Assembly (NCBI GenBank): GCA_035640455.1
Contig: DASQWB010000182.1
Span: 1 to 6,067 of the forward strand
Reading direction: 5' to 3'
Origin: AC-50 sp035640455
Lineage (GTDB): Bacteria > Actinomycetota > Thermoleophilia > Gaiellales > Gaiellaceae
Length of the DNA: 6,067 nucleotides
Below the pieces are notes generated by a model. The model did no database searches. It worked only from the letters and a program-made list of their open reading frames with translations, and was not told where the DNA came from. Of the stretch, positions 1 through 4,991 are shown in pieces; the stretch's first letter is position 1; each line of letters begins with the position of its first letter. The translations under genes and the position numbers were made by a program.

Positions 1-791
1 CCGAAGAACCAGAACAGGTGCTGCCAGAGCAGCGCCGAGCCGCCGTGGCCGACGTCGAAGAAGTGGAACGAGAGGCGGCGCTGGAGCTCGAGGAAGACGC
101 AGTCGATGGTCAGCGGCGGCAGCGCGAAGATCAGCGACAGCGCGACGGCGAGGATCGCGTAGACGAAGAGCGGCATTCGGTTCAGCGACATGCCGGGCGC
201 GCGCAGCTTGAAGATCGTCGCGATGAAGTTGATCGACGCGACCGTCGAGGAGATCCCGTTGAAGATCAGGCCGAGCGCGTAGAAGTCGATGTTGAGGCCC
301 GGGTTGAACCGCTTGAGCGCGAGCGGCACGTAGTCGAACCAGCCAGCGTTCGGTGCCATGCCGAGGAAGACGCTCGCGTACATGAGGCACCCGGAGCCGA
401 GGAAGAGCCAGTAGCTGAGCGCGTTCGCGCGCGGGAAGGCCATGTCCCGCGCGCCGATCTGGAGCGGCACGAGGTAGTTCCCGAACGCCCCGATCGACAT
501 CGGGATGACGAAGAGGAAGATCATCGTCACCCCGTGCATCGTCATCATCTGGTCGTAGCGCTCCGGCCCCAGCACCTTCCCGTCCGGGTGCGAGAGCTGG
601 GTGCGCATGAGGAGCGCCTCGACGCCGCCCGCGGCGAAGAAGGCGAGCGTCGTGAAGAAGTAGAGGAGGCCGATCCGCTTGTGGTCGACGGTCGTCAGCC
701 AGCCGACGAGGCCCGGGCGTTCCTCCCAGATCCGGTCGAGACGCCCGACGCGCTCGCGGGCGCGCGGGCCGAGGATCTCGGTCGTGCTCAC
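1..791 (-). CDS. ctaD: Cytochrome c oxidase subunit I, N-terminal part (cut by window edge)
   Basis: Catalytic subunit of an aa3/caa3-type haem-copper oxidase in the cytoplasmic membrane, which reduces O2 to water and pumps protons. The 263 visible residues cover the first half of the protein. The segment TMHGVTMIF carries H86, the expected low-spin haem a ligand. It is followed by GAFGNYLVPLQIGARDMAFP, where D116 matches the D-pathway entry Asp of A-type oxidases and N123 matches the nearby channel Asn. APNAGWF and a final LWQHLFWFF follow. The reading frame leaves the window exactly before the CuB/Tyr-His motif. The two remaining bases encode Gly, which fits GHPEVY. The GTG start at 791 overlaps the ctaC stop by 4 bp (GTGA), and a GGAGA lies just upstream inside ctaC, so the two are co-transcribed and probably translationally coupled. 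Family assignment is secure; the symbol could equally be coxA. Confidence 0.96.
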   Translation of the reverse strand, partial: MSTTEILGPRARERVGRLDRIWEERPGLVGWLTTVDHKRIGLLYFFTTLAFFAAGGVEALLMRTQLSHPDGKVLGPERYDQMMTMHGVTMIFLFVIPMSIGAFGNYLVPLQIGARDMAFPRANALSYWLFLGSGCLMYASVFLGMAPNAGWFDYVPLALKRFNPGLNIDFYALGLIFNGISSTVASINFIATIFKLRAPGMSLNRMPLFVYAILAVALSLIFALPPLTIDCVFLELQRRLSFHFFDVGHGGSALLWQHLFWFF

Positions 792-1798
792 CGCAGGCTC
801 TCCAGGTACGTCGCCAGCGCGCGGTAGTCGGCGTCACCGAGCGGCACCTGCGGCATCCGGTTCCCCGGCTTCACGTGCTGCGGGTCGCGGAGCCACTCCT
901 CGAGCGCGGCGCGGTTGTTGGGCAGCACGAGGGCGGCGAGTGTGGTGCGCGTGCCGAGGTGGGTCAGGTCGGGACCGACATGGCCCTGGGCGTTCGTGCC
1001 GCGGATCGTGTGGCAGTGCGCGCACGCTTGCGTCAGGAAGATCCGCTGGCCGCGGCGCTCCTCGGGCGTGGTGGGAGCGCGGGCCGGCTTGGCCATGTTG
1101 GCGAGCCAGGTCCGGAACTGCGCCGGCTTCTCCGCGTAGACCCACATTGCCATGTGCGCGTGCTGGAGGCCGCAGTACTCGGCGCACTGGCCGCGGTAGG
1201 CGCCGGGCCGGTCGGCCTCGAGCAGGATCCGGTTCACACGGCCGGGGACGAAGTCGATCTTCCGGTTCAGCTCGGGCACCCAGAAGCTGTGGATGACGTC
1301 GCCCGTCGTTCCGAGCAGGTTCACGCGCGTCCGAACCGGGATGTGGATCTCGTTCGCCGTGACCGCCTTCGTGCCCGGGTAGCGCACCTCCCAGAACCAC
1401 TGGTGGCCGACGACCTCGAGGTTCATCTGCGTGCTGCCGGACTTGGGCGCGGCGGTCGAGCGCAGGACGAAGATGTCCGACCAGACGAAGAGCAGCGAGA
1501 GGACGACGATCGGCACCGCGATCCCGAGCCCGAGCACGATCCCGGTCGCGGCGCGCTCCCCGCCGCCGAAGGGCAGCCGGTCGCGGTTCCGGCGCAGCCA
1601 GCCGAGGAGCAGGAAGAGCGCGATGACGCCGAAGCCGATCGTCGCCCCGGTCAGCATCGCCCACCAGAGGGTCTCGATCCGGCGCTCGGGATGGCTGGCC
1701 GGATGGAGGACGTTCTGCTTCCCCCCGCAGCCGGCCAGGCAGAGCGGGAGGAGCGCCGCGACGGTGACCGGCCACACGCGGCGACGTGCGTTCTTCAC
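788..1798 (-). CDS. ctaC: Cytochrome c oxidase subunit II with fused cytochrome c domain (caa3 type), lipoprotein
   Basis: Electron-entry subunit of the oxidase, 336 residues. The N-terminus is a lipoprotein signal with basic residues, a hydrophobic stretch and the lipobox LAGC at 21-24, so C24 is the probable lipidated residue. Two membrane segments lie at about 44-66 and 86-107. The exported cupredoxin domain has GHQWFWEVRYPG at 131-142 and all CuA ligands: H170, C205, E207, C209, H213 and M216. A C-terminal class I cytochrome c domain follows, with haem motif CAHCH at 259-263 and a likely axial Met at M315 (GNRMP). This fusion defines caa3 oxidases, in which the tethered haem c relays electrons to CuA. 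The GTG start at 1798 is chosen because an AGGAGG lies 8 bases upstream and the signal peptide begins there. The frame stays open further upstream, but that extension has no signal-peptide character. The gene leads into ctaD by a GTGA overlap. Confidence 0.97.
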   Translation of the reverse strand: MKNARRRVWPVTVAALLPLCLAGCGGKQNVLHPASHPERRIETLWWAMLTGATIGFGVIALFLLLGWLRRNRDRLPFGGGERAATGIVLGLGIAVPIVVLSLLFVWSDIFVLRSTAAPKSGSTQMNLEVVGHQWFWEVRYPGTKAVTANEIHIPVRTRVNLLGTTGDVIHSFWVPELNRKIDFVPGRVNRILLEADRPGAYRGQCAEYCGLQHAHMAMWVYAEKPAQFRTWLANMAKPARAPTTPEERRGQRIFLTQACAHCHTIRGTNAQGHVGPDLTHLGTRTTLAALVLPNNRAALEEWLRDPQHVKPGNRMPQVPLGDADYRALATYLESLR

Positions 1799-1806
1799 GG
1801 GCGTGC

Positions 1807-1812
1807 CCTCCT
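1807..1812 (-). promoter_or_regulatory. Ribosome binding site of ctaC
   Basis: On the minus strand this reads AGGAGG, a full Shine-Dalgarno match, with 8 bases between it and the GTG at 1798. It decides the ctaC start against the longer open frame. It is one of the two strong SD sites in the window, which fits ctaC being the first gene of its own transcription unit rather than a coupled distal mod gene. Confidence 0.85.
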
Positions 1813-1858
1813 GATCACGCTGCGGCGTGCCCGCCTGCCCGGCTCGTAAACGCAGGGG

Positions 1859-1872
1859 CCACCGCGCGGTGG
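1859..1872. repeat. 14-bp perfect palindrome upstream of ctaC
   Basis: The sequence CCACCGCGCGGTGG equals its own reverse complement. It lies about 60 bp upstream of the ctaC start, and its last two bases run into the upstream 11-bp site at 1871-1881. As RNA it could form a short GC-rich hairpin. In such GC-rich DNA a palindrome of this length is only moderately surprising, so its role is unknown. An operator or part of the mod-operon terminator region are both possible. Confidence 0.4.
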
Positions 1873-1881
1873 GACTGTCAC
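1871..1881. promoter_or_regulatory. Isolated operator-like unit GGGACTGTCAC
   Basis: This 11-mer differs by one base from the GTGACTGTCAC unit at 1908-1918. Extended by one base, the 10-mer GACTGTCACG is shared exactly (1873-1882 and 1910-1919), 37 bp apart. The unit is itself a near-palindrome (GTGAC, central base, GTCAC). A third copy outside the large palindrome makes a protein-binding role more likely than a hairpin alone. No matching regulator is encoded in the window. Confidence 0.45.
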
Positions 1882-1906
1882 GAAACGCCGGCGGCCCTTC
1901 CACAGC

Positions 1907-1930
1907 GGTGACTGTCACGTGACAGTCACC
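1907..1930. promoter_or_regulatory. Perfect 24-bp palindrome between modC and ctaC: operator or terminator
   Basis: The left arm GGTGACTGTCAC is followed without a gap by its exact reverse complement. It can also be read as two adjacent 11-bp near-palindromes, GTGACTGTCAC (1908-1918) and GTGACAGTCAC (1919-1929), whose centres are 11 bp apart, about one helical turn. It lies 14 bases after the modC stop and about 110 bases before the ctaC start. As minus-strand RNA it folds into a 10-bp stem with a 4-base loop. No U-tract follows, so a classical intrinsic terminator is not supported, although U-less terminators are reported in actinobacteria. I slightly favour an operator for ctaC because of the extra copy at 1871-1881. 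Confidence 0.6.
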
Positions 1931-1944
1931 AGGGGCTGAAACGG

Positions 1945-2985
1945 TCAGGTCCGTGGCGGACGCGGGAGCAGACGCGTCGCAGTTGCTTTGAAGCTCGCGA
2001 CGACCCGGCGGCCGGGGGCGAGGCCGAGGCGCTCGGCGGAGGCCGCCGTAACCTCCGCCGCCAGGCCGCCGACGCGGACGCGGACGCGGTTCCCGACCGC
2101 GGTCACCGATGCGACCTCGCCCTCCACGTGGTTCAGCGCGGAGTCCACCGCGGGCTCGAGCGCGAGCGACACCTCCCACGGGTAGACGATCACGCTCACC
2201 GGCCCAGTGGCCGTGTCCGTCGAGTACACGACCGCACCGTCGGGGAGTCGCACCTCCGTCAGATCGTCGCGCGACGGGCGGGCGACGCCCTCGACGAGCG
2301 TGCCGCCGGCGAGGCTCGCGACGAAGCCGTCCGCAGGCGCGGCGACCAGGTCGGCGGGCGACGCGAGCTGCCGCAGCTCGCCCTCGACGAGCACGCCGAC
2401 GCGGCCCGCCAAAGCCGCGGCGTCCTCGAAGTCGTGCGTGACGAGAAGCGTCGGGAGGTCGAGCTCGCCGAGCAGCTGCTCCAGCTCGGCGCGGACGCCA
2501 GCGCGCGTGTGCGCGTCGAGGGCGGCCGTCGGCTCGTCCAGCAGAAGCACCCTCGGCTCGCGCGCGAGCGCCCGCGCCAGCGCCACCCGTTGCCGCTCAC
2601 CGCCGGAGAGCTCGCGCGGGCGCGCGCGCGCGAGGTCCTGAAGGCCCAGCCGCTCGAGCAGCTCGCGCGCGCGGGCCCGGCCGCCAAACCCCACGTTCCG
2701 CTCGACGGACAGGTGCGGAAAGAGCGCGTACTCCTGGAACACGAAGCCGACGGACCGGTCCTCCGGCCGCACATCGACGCGCCGGCCGGAGTCGAACCAG
2801 ACCTCGCCGTCGCACTCGATCCGGCCCCGCGTCGGCCGCTGCAGTCCCGCGACCGCCCGCAGCACCGTCGTCTTCCCGGCGCCCGACGGCCCGACGAGCG
2901 CGACCGTCTCGCGCCCGACCTCGAGCGCTAGCCGGACGTCGAAGCCGCGGCTCGGAACGGCGAGATCGAGGCGAAGCGCGACCAT
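1945..2985 (-). CDS. modC: Molybdate ABC transporter ATP-binding protein with C-terminal TOBE domain
   Basis: Cytoplasmic ATPase that drives molybdate (or tungstate) import through ModB; 346 residues, close to the usual ModC length. Visible motifs are Walker A GPSGAGKTT (32-40), Q-loop Q84 in FVFQEYALFPH, signature LSGGE (126-130), Walker B VLLLDEP with catalytic E151, and switch H184 in LLVTHD. After about residue 225 comes a regulatory part ending in a TOBE-like beta domain (about 285-340), which in this family binds the oxyanion or regulates transport. The ATG at 2985 is chosen because it begins the first core beta strand and no other start codon fits before Walker A. It lies 58 bp inside modB and has no clear SD, so translation probably depends on coupling. 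Sulfate or iron ATPases share the core motifs, but the neighbours settle the substrate class. Molybdate versus tungstate cannot be resolved from this gene. Confidence 0.93.
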   Translation of the reverse strand: MVALRLDLAVPSRGFDVRLALEVGRETVALVGPSGAGKTTVLRAVAGLQRPTRGRIECDGEVWFDSGRRVDVRPEDRSVGFVFQEYALFPHLSVERNVGFGGRARARELLERLGLQDLARARPRELSGGERQRVALARALAREPRVLLLDEPTAALDAHTRAGVRAELEQLLGELDLPTLLVTHDFEDAAALAGRVGVLVEGELRQLASPADLVAAPADGFVASLAGGTLVEGVARPSRDDLTEVRLPDGAVVYSTDTATGPVSVIVYPWEVSLALEPAVDSALNHVEGEVASVTAVGNRVRVRVGGLAAEVTAASAERLGLAPGRRVVASFKATATRLLPRPPRT

Positions 2986-3752
2986 GCGGGCACGAGCTTG
3001 AGGGCCAGGAGCACCACGGCGCCGACGAGCACGAAGAGCGTCCCGATCGCGAGCGCGACGTCGACGTTCGCCTCGAACTGAGCGTAGATCGCGAGCGGGA
3101 GCGTCTGCGTGACGCCTTGCAGGCTGCCGGCGAAGATGATCGTCGCGCCGAACTCGCCGAGACCGCGAGCGAGCGCGAGCGCCGAGCTCGCCGCTAGGCC
3201 GCCGGCCGCCAACGGCAGCGCGACCCGCCAGAAGACCCGCGCGGGACCGGCGCCGAGCGTGCGCGCGGCGGCGAGCAGGTCGTCGTCGACCGCCTCGAAG
3301 GCGGCCACCGCGCCGCGGACGTAGAACGGGCTCTCGACGAACGCGACCGCGAGCACGACCGCCGCCTGCGTGAACCCAACCGTGATCCCGAGGGCGTGCA
3401 GCGTCTCGCCGAGAAGCTGGTAGCGGCCGAACGCAGCGAGCAGTGCGACGCCCGCCACCGCCGGCGGCAGGACGAGCGGCAGCTCGACGAGCGTCAGGAC
3501 GAGCGCGCGACCGGGGAAGCGGCGGCGCGCGAGGACGTACGCCGCCGGAGTCCCAACCACCAACACCGAGGCGTGCGCGATCAGGCTCGTCTTCACGCTG
3601 ACGACGAGCGCGTCGCGGAAGACGGCCGTGCCGGCCGCGTCCACCAGGTCGCCCGGCGGCACGCGGAGGAAGAGCGCGAGCAGCGGGAGGAGCAAAAAGC
3701 CACCGGCGACCGCAGTCGCCAAAGCAGCAAGCGCGATCGCGACGGCTCTCAC
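2928..3752 (-). CDS. modB: Molybdate ABC transporter permease
   Basis: Integral membrane channel subunit of the molybdate importer, 274 residues. About six hydrophobic segments are visible, at roughly 9-29, 53-76, 86-108, 126-146, 182-205 and 234-252. The cytoplasmic coupling loop at about 158-180 (LLAAARTLGAGPARVFWRVALP) is the EAA-type motif that docks on ModC. GEFGATIIFAG (199-209) is a typical ModB stretch. The GTG start at 3752 overlaps the modA stop by 4 bp (GTGA) and no SD precedes it, so it is probably translationally coupled. The last 18 codons, encoding a polar tail after the final membrane segment, also encode the start of ModC in another frame. CysT/CysW-type sulfate permeases are related; the ModA neighbour argues for molybdate. 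Confidence 0.94.
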   Translation of the reverse strand: MRAVAIALAALATAVAGGFLLLPLLALFLRVPPGDLVDAAGTAVFRDALVVSVKTSLIAHASVLVVGTPAAYVLARRRFPGRALVLTLVELPLVLPPAVAGVALLAAFGRYQLLGETLHALGITVGFTQAAVVLAVAFVESPFYVRGAVAAFEAVDDDLLAAARTLGAGPARVFWRVALPLAAGGLAASSALALARGLGEFGATIIFAGSLQGVTQTLPLAIYAQFEANVDVALAIGTLFVLVGAVVLLALKLVPAWSRFASISPFRAAASTSG

Positions 3753-4477
3753 CGCTTCGGCAGCCCGAAGCCGGCGCGCCGCAGCTCGAGCCGACCCCGC
3801 GTCGACAGCACCCGGGCGACGAAGCGCCGCGCCGCGGCGGCGTGCCGCGAGGCCCGCACGACCGCGATCTCGTACCGAATCGGCGGCTGCGCCCGACGCG
3901 GAAGACCGATCGTCGCGACCTTCTTCGCCACCGGCCGCGCATCCGTCGCGTAGGCGAATCCCGCGTCGGCCTCCCCGAACGCGACCTTCGCGACGATCCC
4001 CTTTACGTCCGTCTCCTGACTGACGACGTTGGCGAGGACGTCGTTCGCGATCCCGAGCCGGTCGAGGATCTGCCTCGTATAGGCGCCGATCGGGACGGAG
4101 GCGTCGCCGACCACCACCTTGACCCCTCTTCGCCGCAGGTCGTAGACGGAGCGCACGCGCGCCGGGTTCGACCGCGGGACGAGCACCACGAGCCGGTTCG
4201 TCGCGAACACCCGCGGCTTGCGCAGGAGGCCTCGGCGGTAGAGGAGCTCCGGGTACTTCGGGCTGGCCGCCGCATACACGTCGGCCGGCGCGCCCTGGCG
4301 GAGCTGGAGCGCGAGCTGGTCCGACCCCGCGAAGCTGTAGCGCGGCGCCCGGTCGATGCGCGGGAAGACCTGGGTGAGCGAAGCCGCCGCGAAGACCGTG
4401 ATGCCGCCCCCCGCCGCCGTAGAGGCGGGAACCGCGAGCGCCGCAACCACACCGAGCACGAGGCCGAGCCGCCTCAC
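3749..4477 (-). CDS. modA: Molybdate-binding periplasmic/extracytoplasmic protein
   Basis: Solute-binding protein that captures molybdate (or tungstate) outside the membrane and delivers it to ModB; 242 residues. Residues 1-22 look like a Sec signal peptide (RR start, hydrophobic core, ASTAA cleavage region). No lipobox is seen. The mature protein starts with ITVFAAASLTQVF, where S33 matches the first oxyanion-contacting Ser of E. coli ModA. FAGSDQLALQ supplies the second (S52). GAPADVYAAASPKY, VPIGAYT, SQETDVKGIVAKVAFGEADAGFAY with Y176 (matching the ligand-site Tyr) complete the fold. The segment between the two serines is about seven residues shorter than in E. coli. The GTG start at 4477 overlaps the regulator stop as GTGA and gives a sensible signal peptide, whereas the frame stays open far upstream under the regulator. 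Tungstate specificity cannot be excluded. Confidence 0.94.
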   Translation of the reverse strand: MRRLGLVLGVVAALAVPASTAAGGGITVFAAASLTQVFPRIDRAPRYSFAGSDQLALQLRQGAPADVYAAASPKYPELLYRRGLLRKPRVFATNRLVVLVPRSNPARVRSVYDLRRRGVKVVVGDASVPIGAYTRQILDRLGIANDVLANVVSQETDVKGIVAKVAFGEADAGFAYATDARPVAKKVATIGLPRRAQPPIRYEIAVVRASRHAAAARRFVARVLSTRGRLELRRAGFGLPKR

Positions 4478-4848
4478 CGCTCGACCATCACCGAGGTCGA
4501 CTTGACGACCGCCGCGGCGCTCATCCCGGCCCGCAGGCCAAGCTCCTCCACCGCGTCGCGCGTGATCACCGCGACGAGCCTCGCCGGCTCCGTCACATCG
4601 AGCTCGACCTGCGCCAGGAGCCCTTCGACCTTCACCTCCCGGACGACCCCGCGGAAACGGTTGCGCGCGGAGAGCGCGTGCTCCTCCGTCCCGCGCAGCC
4701 GCTCGATCTCGGAGCCGGGCACGACGCGGCGGTTGGCGGCGTCCCGCTCGACCTGGATCCGCCCCTGCCGGTCCCAGCGGCGGAGCGTGTCGAGGCTGAT
4801 CCCGAGCGCGCGGGCCGCCTCGCTCGCCGTGTACGCCGCCTTGACCAC
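4474..4848 (-). CDS. HTH (MerR/excisionase-like) plus TOBE/Mop-domain regulator, candidate molybdate sensor
   Basis: Small cytoplasmic protein of 124 residues with two parts. Residues 5-31 (YTASEAARALGISLDTLRRWDRQGRI) form a MerR/excisionase-type helix-turn-helix, with a short wing to about 55. Residues 59-122 form one TOBE/Mop domain: SARNRFRGVV, then TRDAVEELGLRAG and VVKSTSVMV, the pattern of molybdate-binding Mop proteins. There is no MerR-style dimerisation coiled coil. It is first in the mod operon and its stop overlaps the modA start by 4 bp, so it is made with the transporter. The inference is that it binds oxyanion through TOBE and controls this operon, possibly through the inverted repeat 16 bases upstream of its start, replacing the LysR-like-HTH ModE used elsewhere. 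The GTG start at 4848 has no SD but begins directly at the HTH, and no in-frame alternative lies nearby. Activator or repressor mode is unknown. Confidence 0.88.
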   Translation of the reverse strand: MVKAAYTASEAARALGISLDTLRRWDRQGRIQVERDAANRRVVPGSEIERLRGTEEHALSARNRFRGVVREVKVEGLLAQVELDVTEPARLVAVITRDAVEELGLRAGMSAAAVVKSTSVMVER

Positions 4849-4864
4849 GGGCCGCGACGATATC

Positions 4865-4883
4865 GCATAGGCACAGCCTATGC
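4865..4883. promoter_or_regulatory. 19-bp inverted repeat, candidate operator of the mod operon
   Basis: GCATAGGC and GCCTATGC are exact 8-bp inverted arms around the centre ACA. The site begins 16 bases upstream of the regulator GTG and covers the predicted -10 element (4875-4880) and the probable transcription start, a position typical of repressor sites. It does not resemble the E. coli ModE box. It is also within about 110 bp of cytX, so it could touch that promoter as well. The assignment to the HTH-TOBE protein is inferred from adjacency only. Confidence 0.6.
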
Positions 4884-4903
4884 ACGAGCACGAGCGTCGC
4901 CAA
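4875..4903 (-). promoter_or_regulatory. Predicted sigma70-type promoter of the mod operon
   Basis: Read on the minus strand, TTGGCG (4898-4903) and TAGGCT (4875-4880) are separated by exactly 17 bases, a reasonable -35/-10 pair. The start of transcription would fall near 4867, giving a leader of about 20 bases before the regulator GTG, which agrees with the lack of an SD. The -10 is inside the 19-bp inverted repeat. The hexamers are imperfect, so this is a candidate. Confidence 0.45.
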
Positions 4904-4920
4904 GGTACCCTGCCCGTACC
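4904..4920 (+). promoter_or_regulatory. Short hairpin just before the TPP aptamer, possible anti-P1 element
   Basis: GGTAC (4904-4908) and GTACC (4916-4920) are perfect complements around a 7-base loop. The 3' arm is the same segment that would form the 5' strand of aptamer helix P1, so the two helices exclude each other. It matters only if cytX transcription starts upstream of 4904, which is not established. TACCCT at 4906-4911 could instead be a -10 element, which would put the start inside or after this hairpin. Confidence 0.3.
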
Positions 4921-4990
4921 GGGGTGCCCTCAGGGGCTGAGATCACACCCGTCGAACCTGATCCGGTTAGCACCGGCGAAGGGAGGAGCC
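4916..4990 (+). promoter_or_regulatory. TPP riboswitch (THI element) controlling cytX
   Basis: Thiamine pyrophosphate-binding leader RNA. The conserved core is nearly consensus: GGGGTGCCC (4921-4929), GGGGCTGAGATCACACCC ending at 4950, then GTCGAACCTGATCCGGTTAG (4951-4970) and CACCGGCGAAGGGA (4971-4984). P2 pairs GGGGTG with the CACCC at 4946-4950, P3 is the short CCC/GGG hairpin, and CCGG/CCGG closes the pyrophosphate-sensor arm. P1 is weak: GTACC (4916-4920) can pair with GGAGC (4985-4989) with one A-A mismatch. This places the cytX SD in the aptamer's 3' strand, and there is no room for a terminator before the GTG at 4992. The predicted mode is therefore translational repression when TPP is abundant. 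Confidence 0.95.
4981..4988 (+). promoter_or_regulatory. cytX ribosome binding site, embedded in the riboswitch
   Basis: GGGAGGAG is a good Shine-Dalgarno, with 3 bases to the GTG at 4992 if the whole run is counted and about 4-6 from its GGAGG core. Its first bases are the conserved GGGA end of the aptamer and the next ones are the 3' strand of P1. Folding of the ligand-bound aptamer should therefore hide it from the ribosome. Confidence 0.8.
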
Positions 4991-4991
4991 A

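Noticed and set aside
18..827. A 269-codon plus-strand open frame opposite ctaD
   Set aside because: The translated product is charged, repetitive and motif-free, and it lies wholly antisense to a clear subunit I gene. It is a GC-content shadow.
1799..1870. Search for a sigma70 promoter directly before ctaC
   Set aside because: GTGACA sequences resemble a -35, but no -10-like hexamer occurs at 16-18 bp. TTTACGAG at about 1843-1850 has no matching -35. I could not support a promoter call.
1799..2179. Upstream extension of the ctaC frame
   Set aside because: It would place the lipoprotein signal internally and runs antisense-like through the modC region. The strong SD before the GTG at 1798 fixes the start.
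2612..2680. CG-rich alternating runs (such as GCGCGCGCGCG near 2620) as a possible repeat or Z-DNA element
   Set aside because: They lie in the modC coding sequence and encode the Arg/Ala-rich stretch before the LSGGE signature. Codon bias explains them.
2986..3942. Long upstream extension of the modC frame (to 665 codons)
   Set aside because: The extension is Arg/Gly-rich without domains and overlaps modB and modA. The ABC domain begins at the ATG at 2985.
4865..4883. The inverted repeat as a transcription terminator
   Set aside because: It lies upstream of both divergent genes, no gene ends there, and it covers a promoter, so a protein-binding site fits better.
4478..4903. Upstream extension of the modA frame to a 384-codon product
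   Set aside because: It overlaps the HTH-TOBE regulator in another frame and has no domain. The signal peptide begins at the GTG at 4477.
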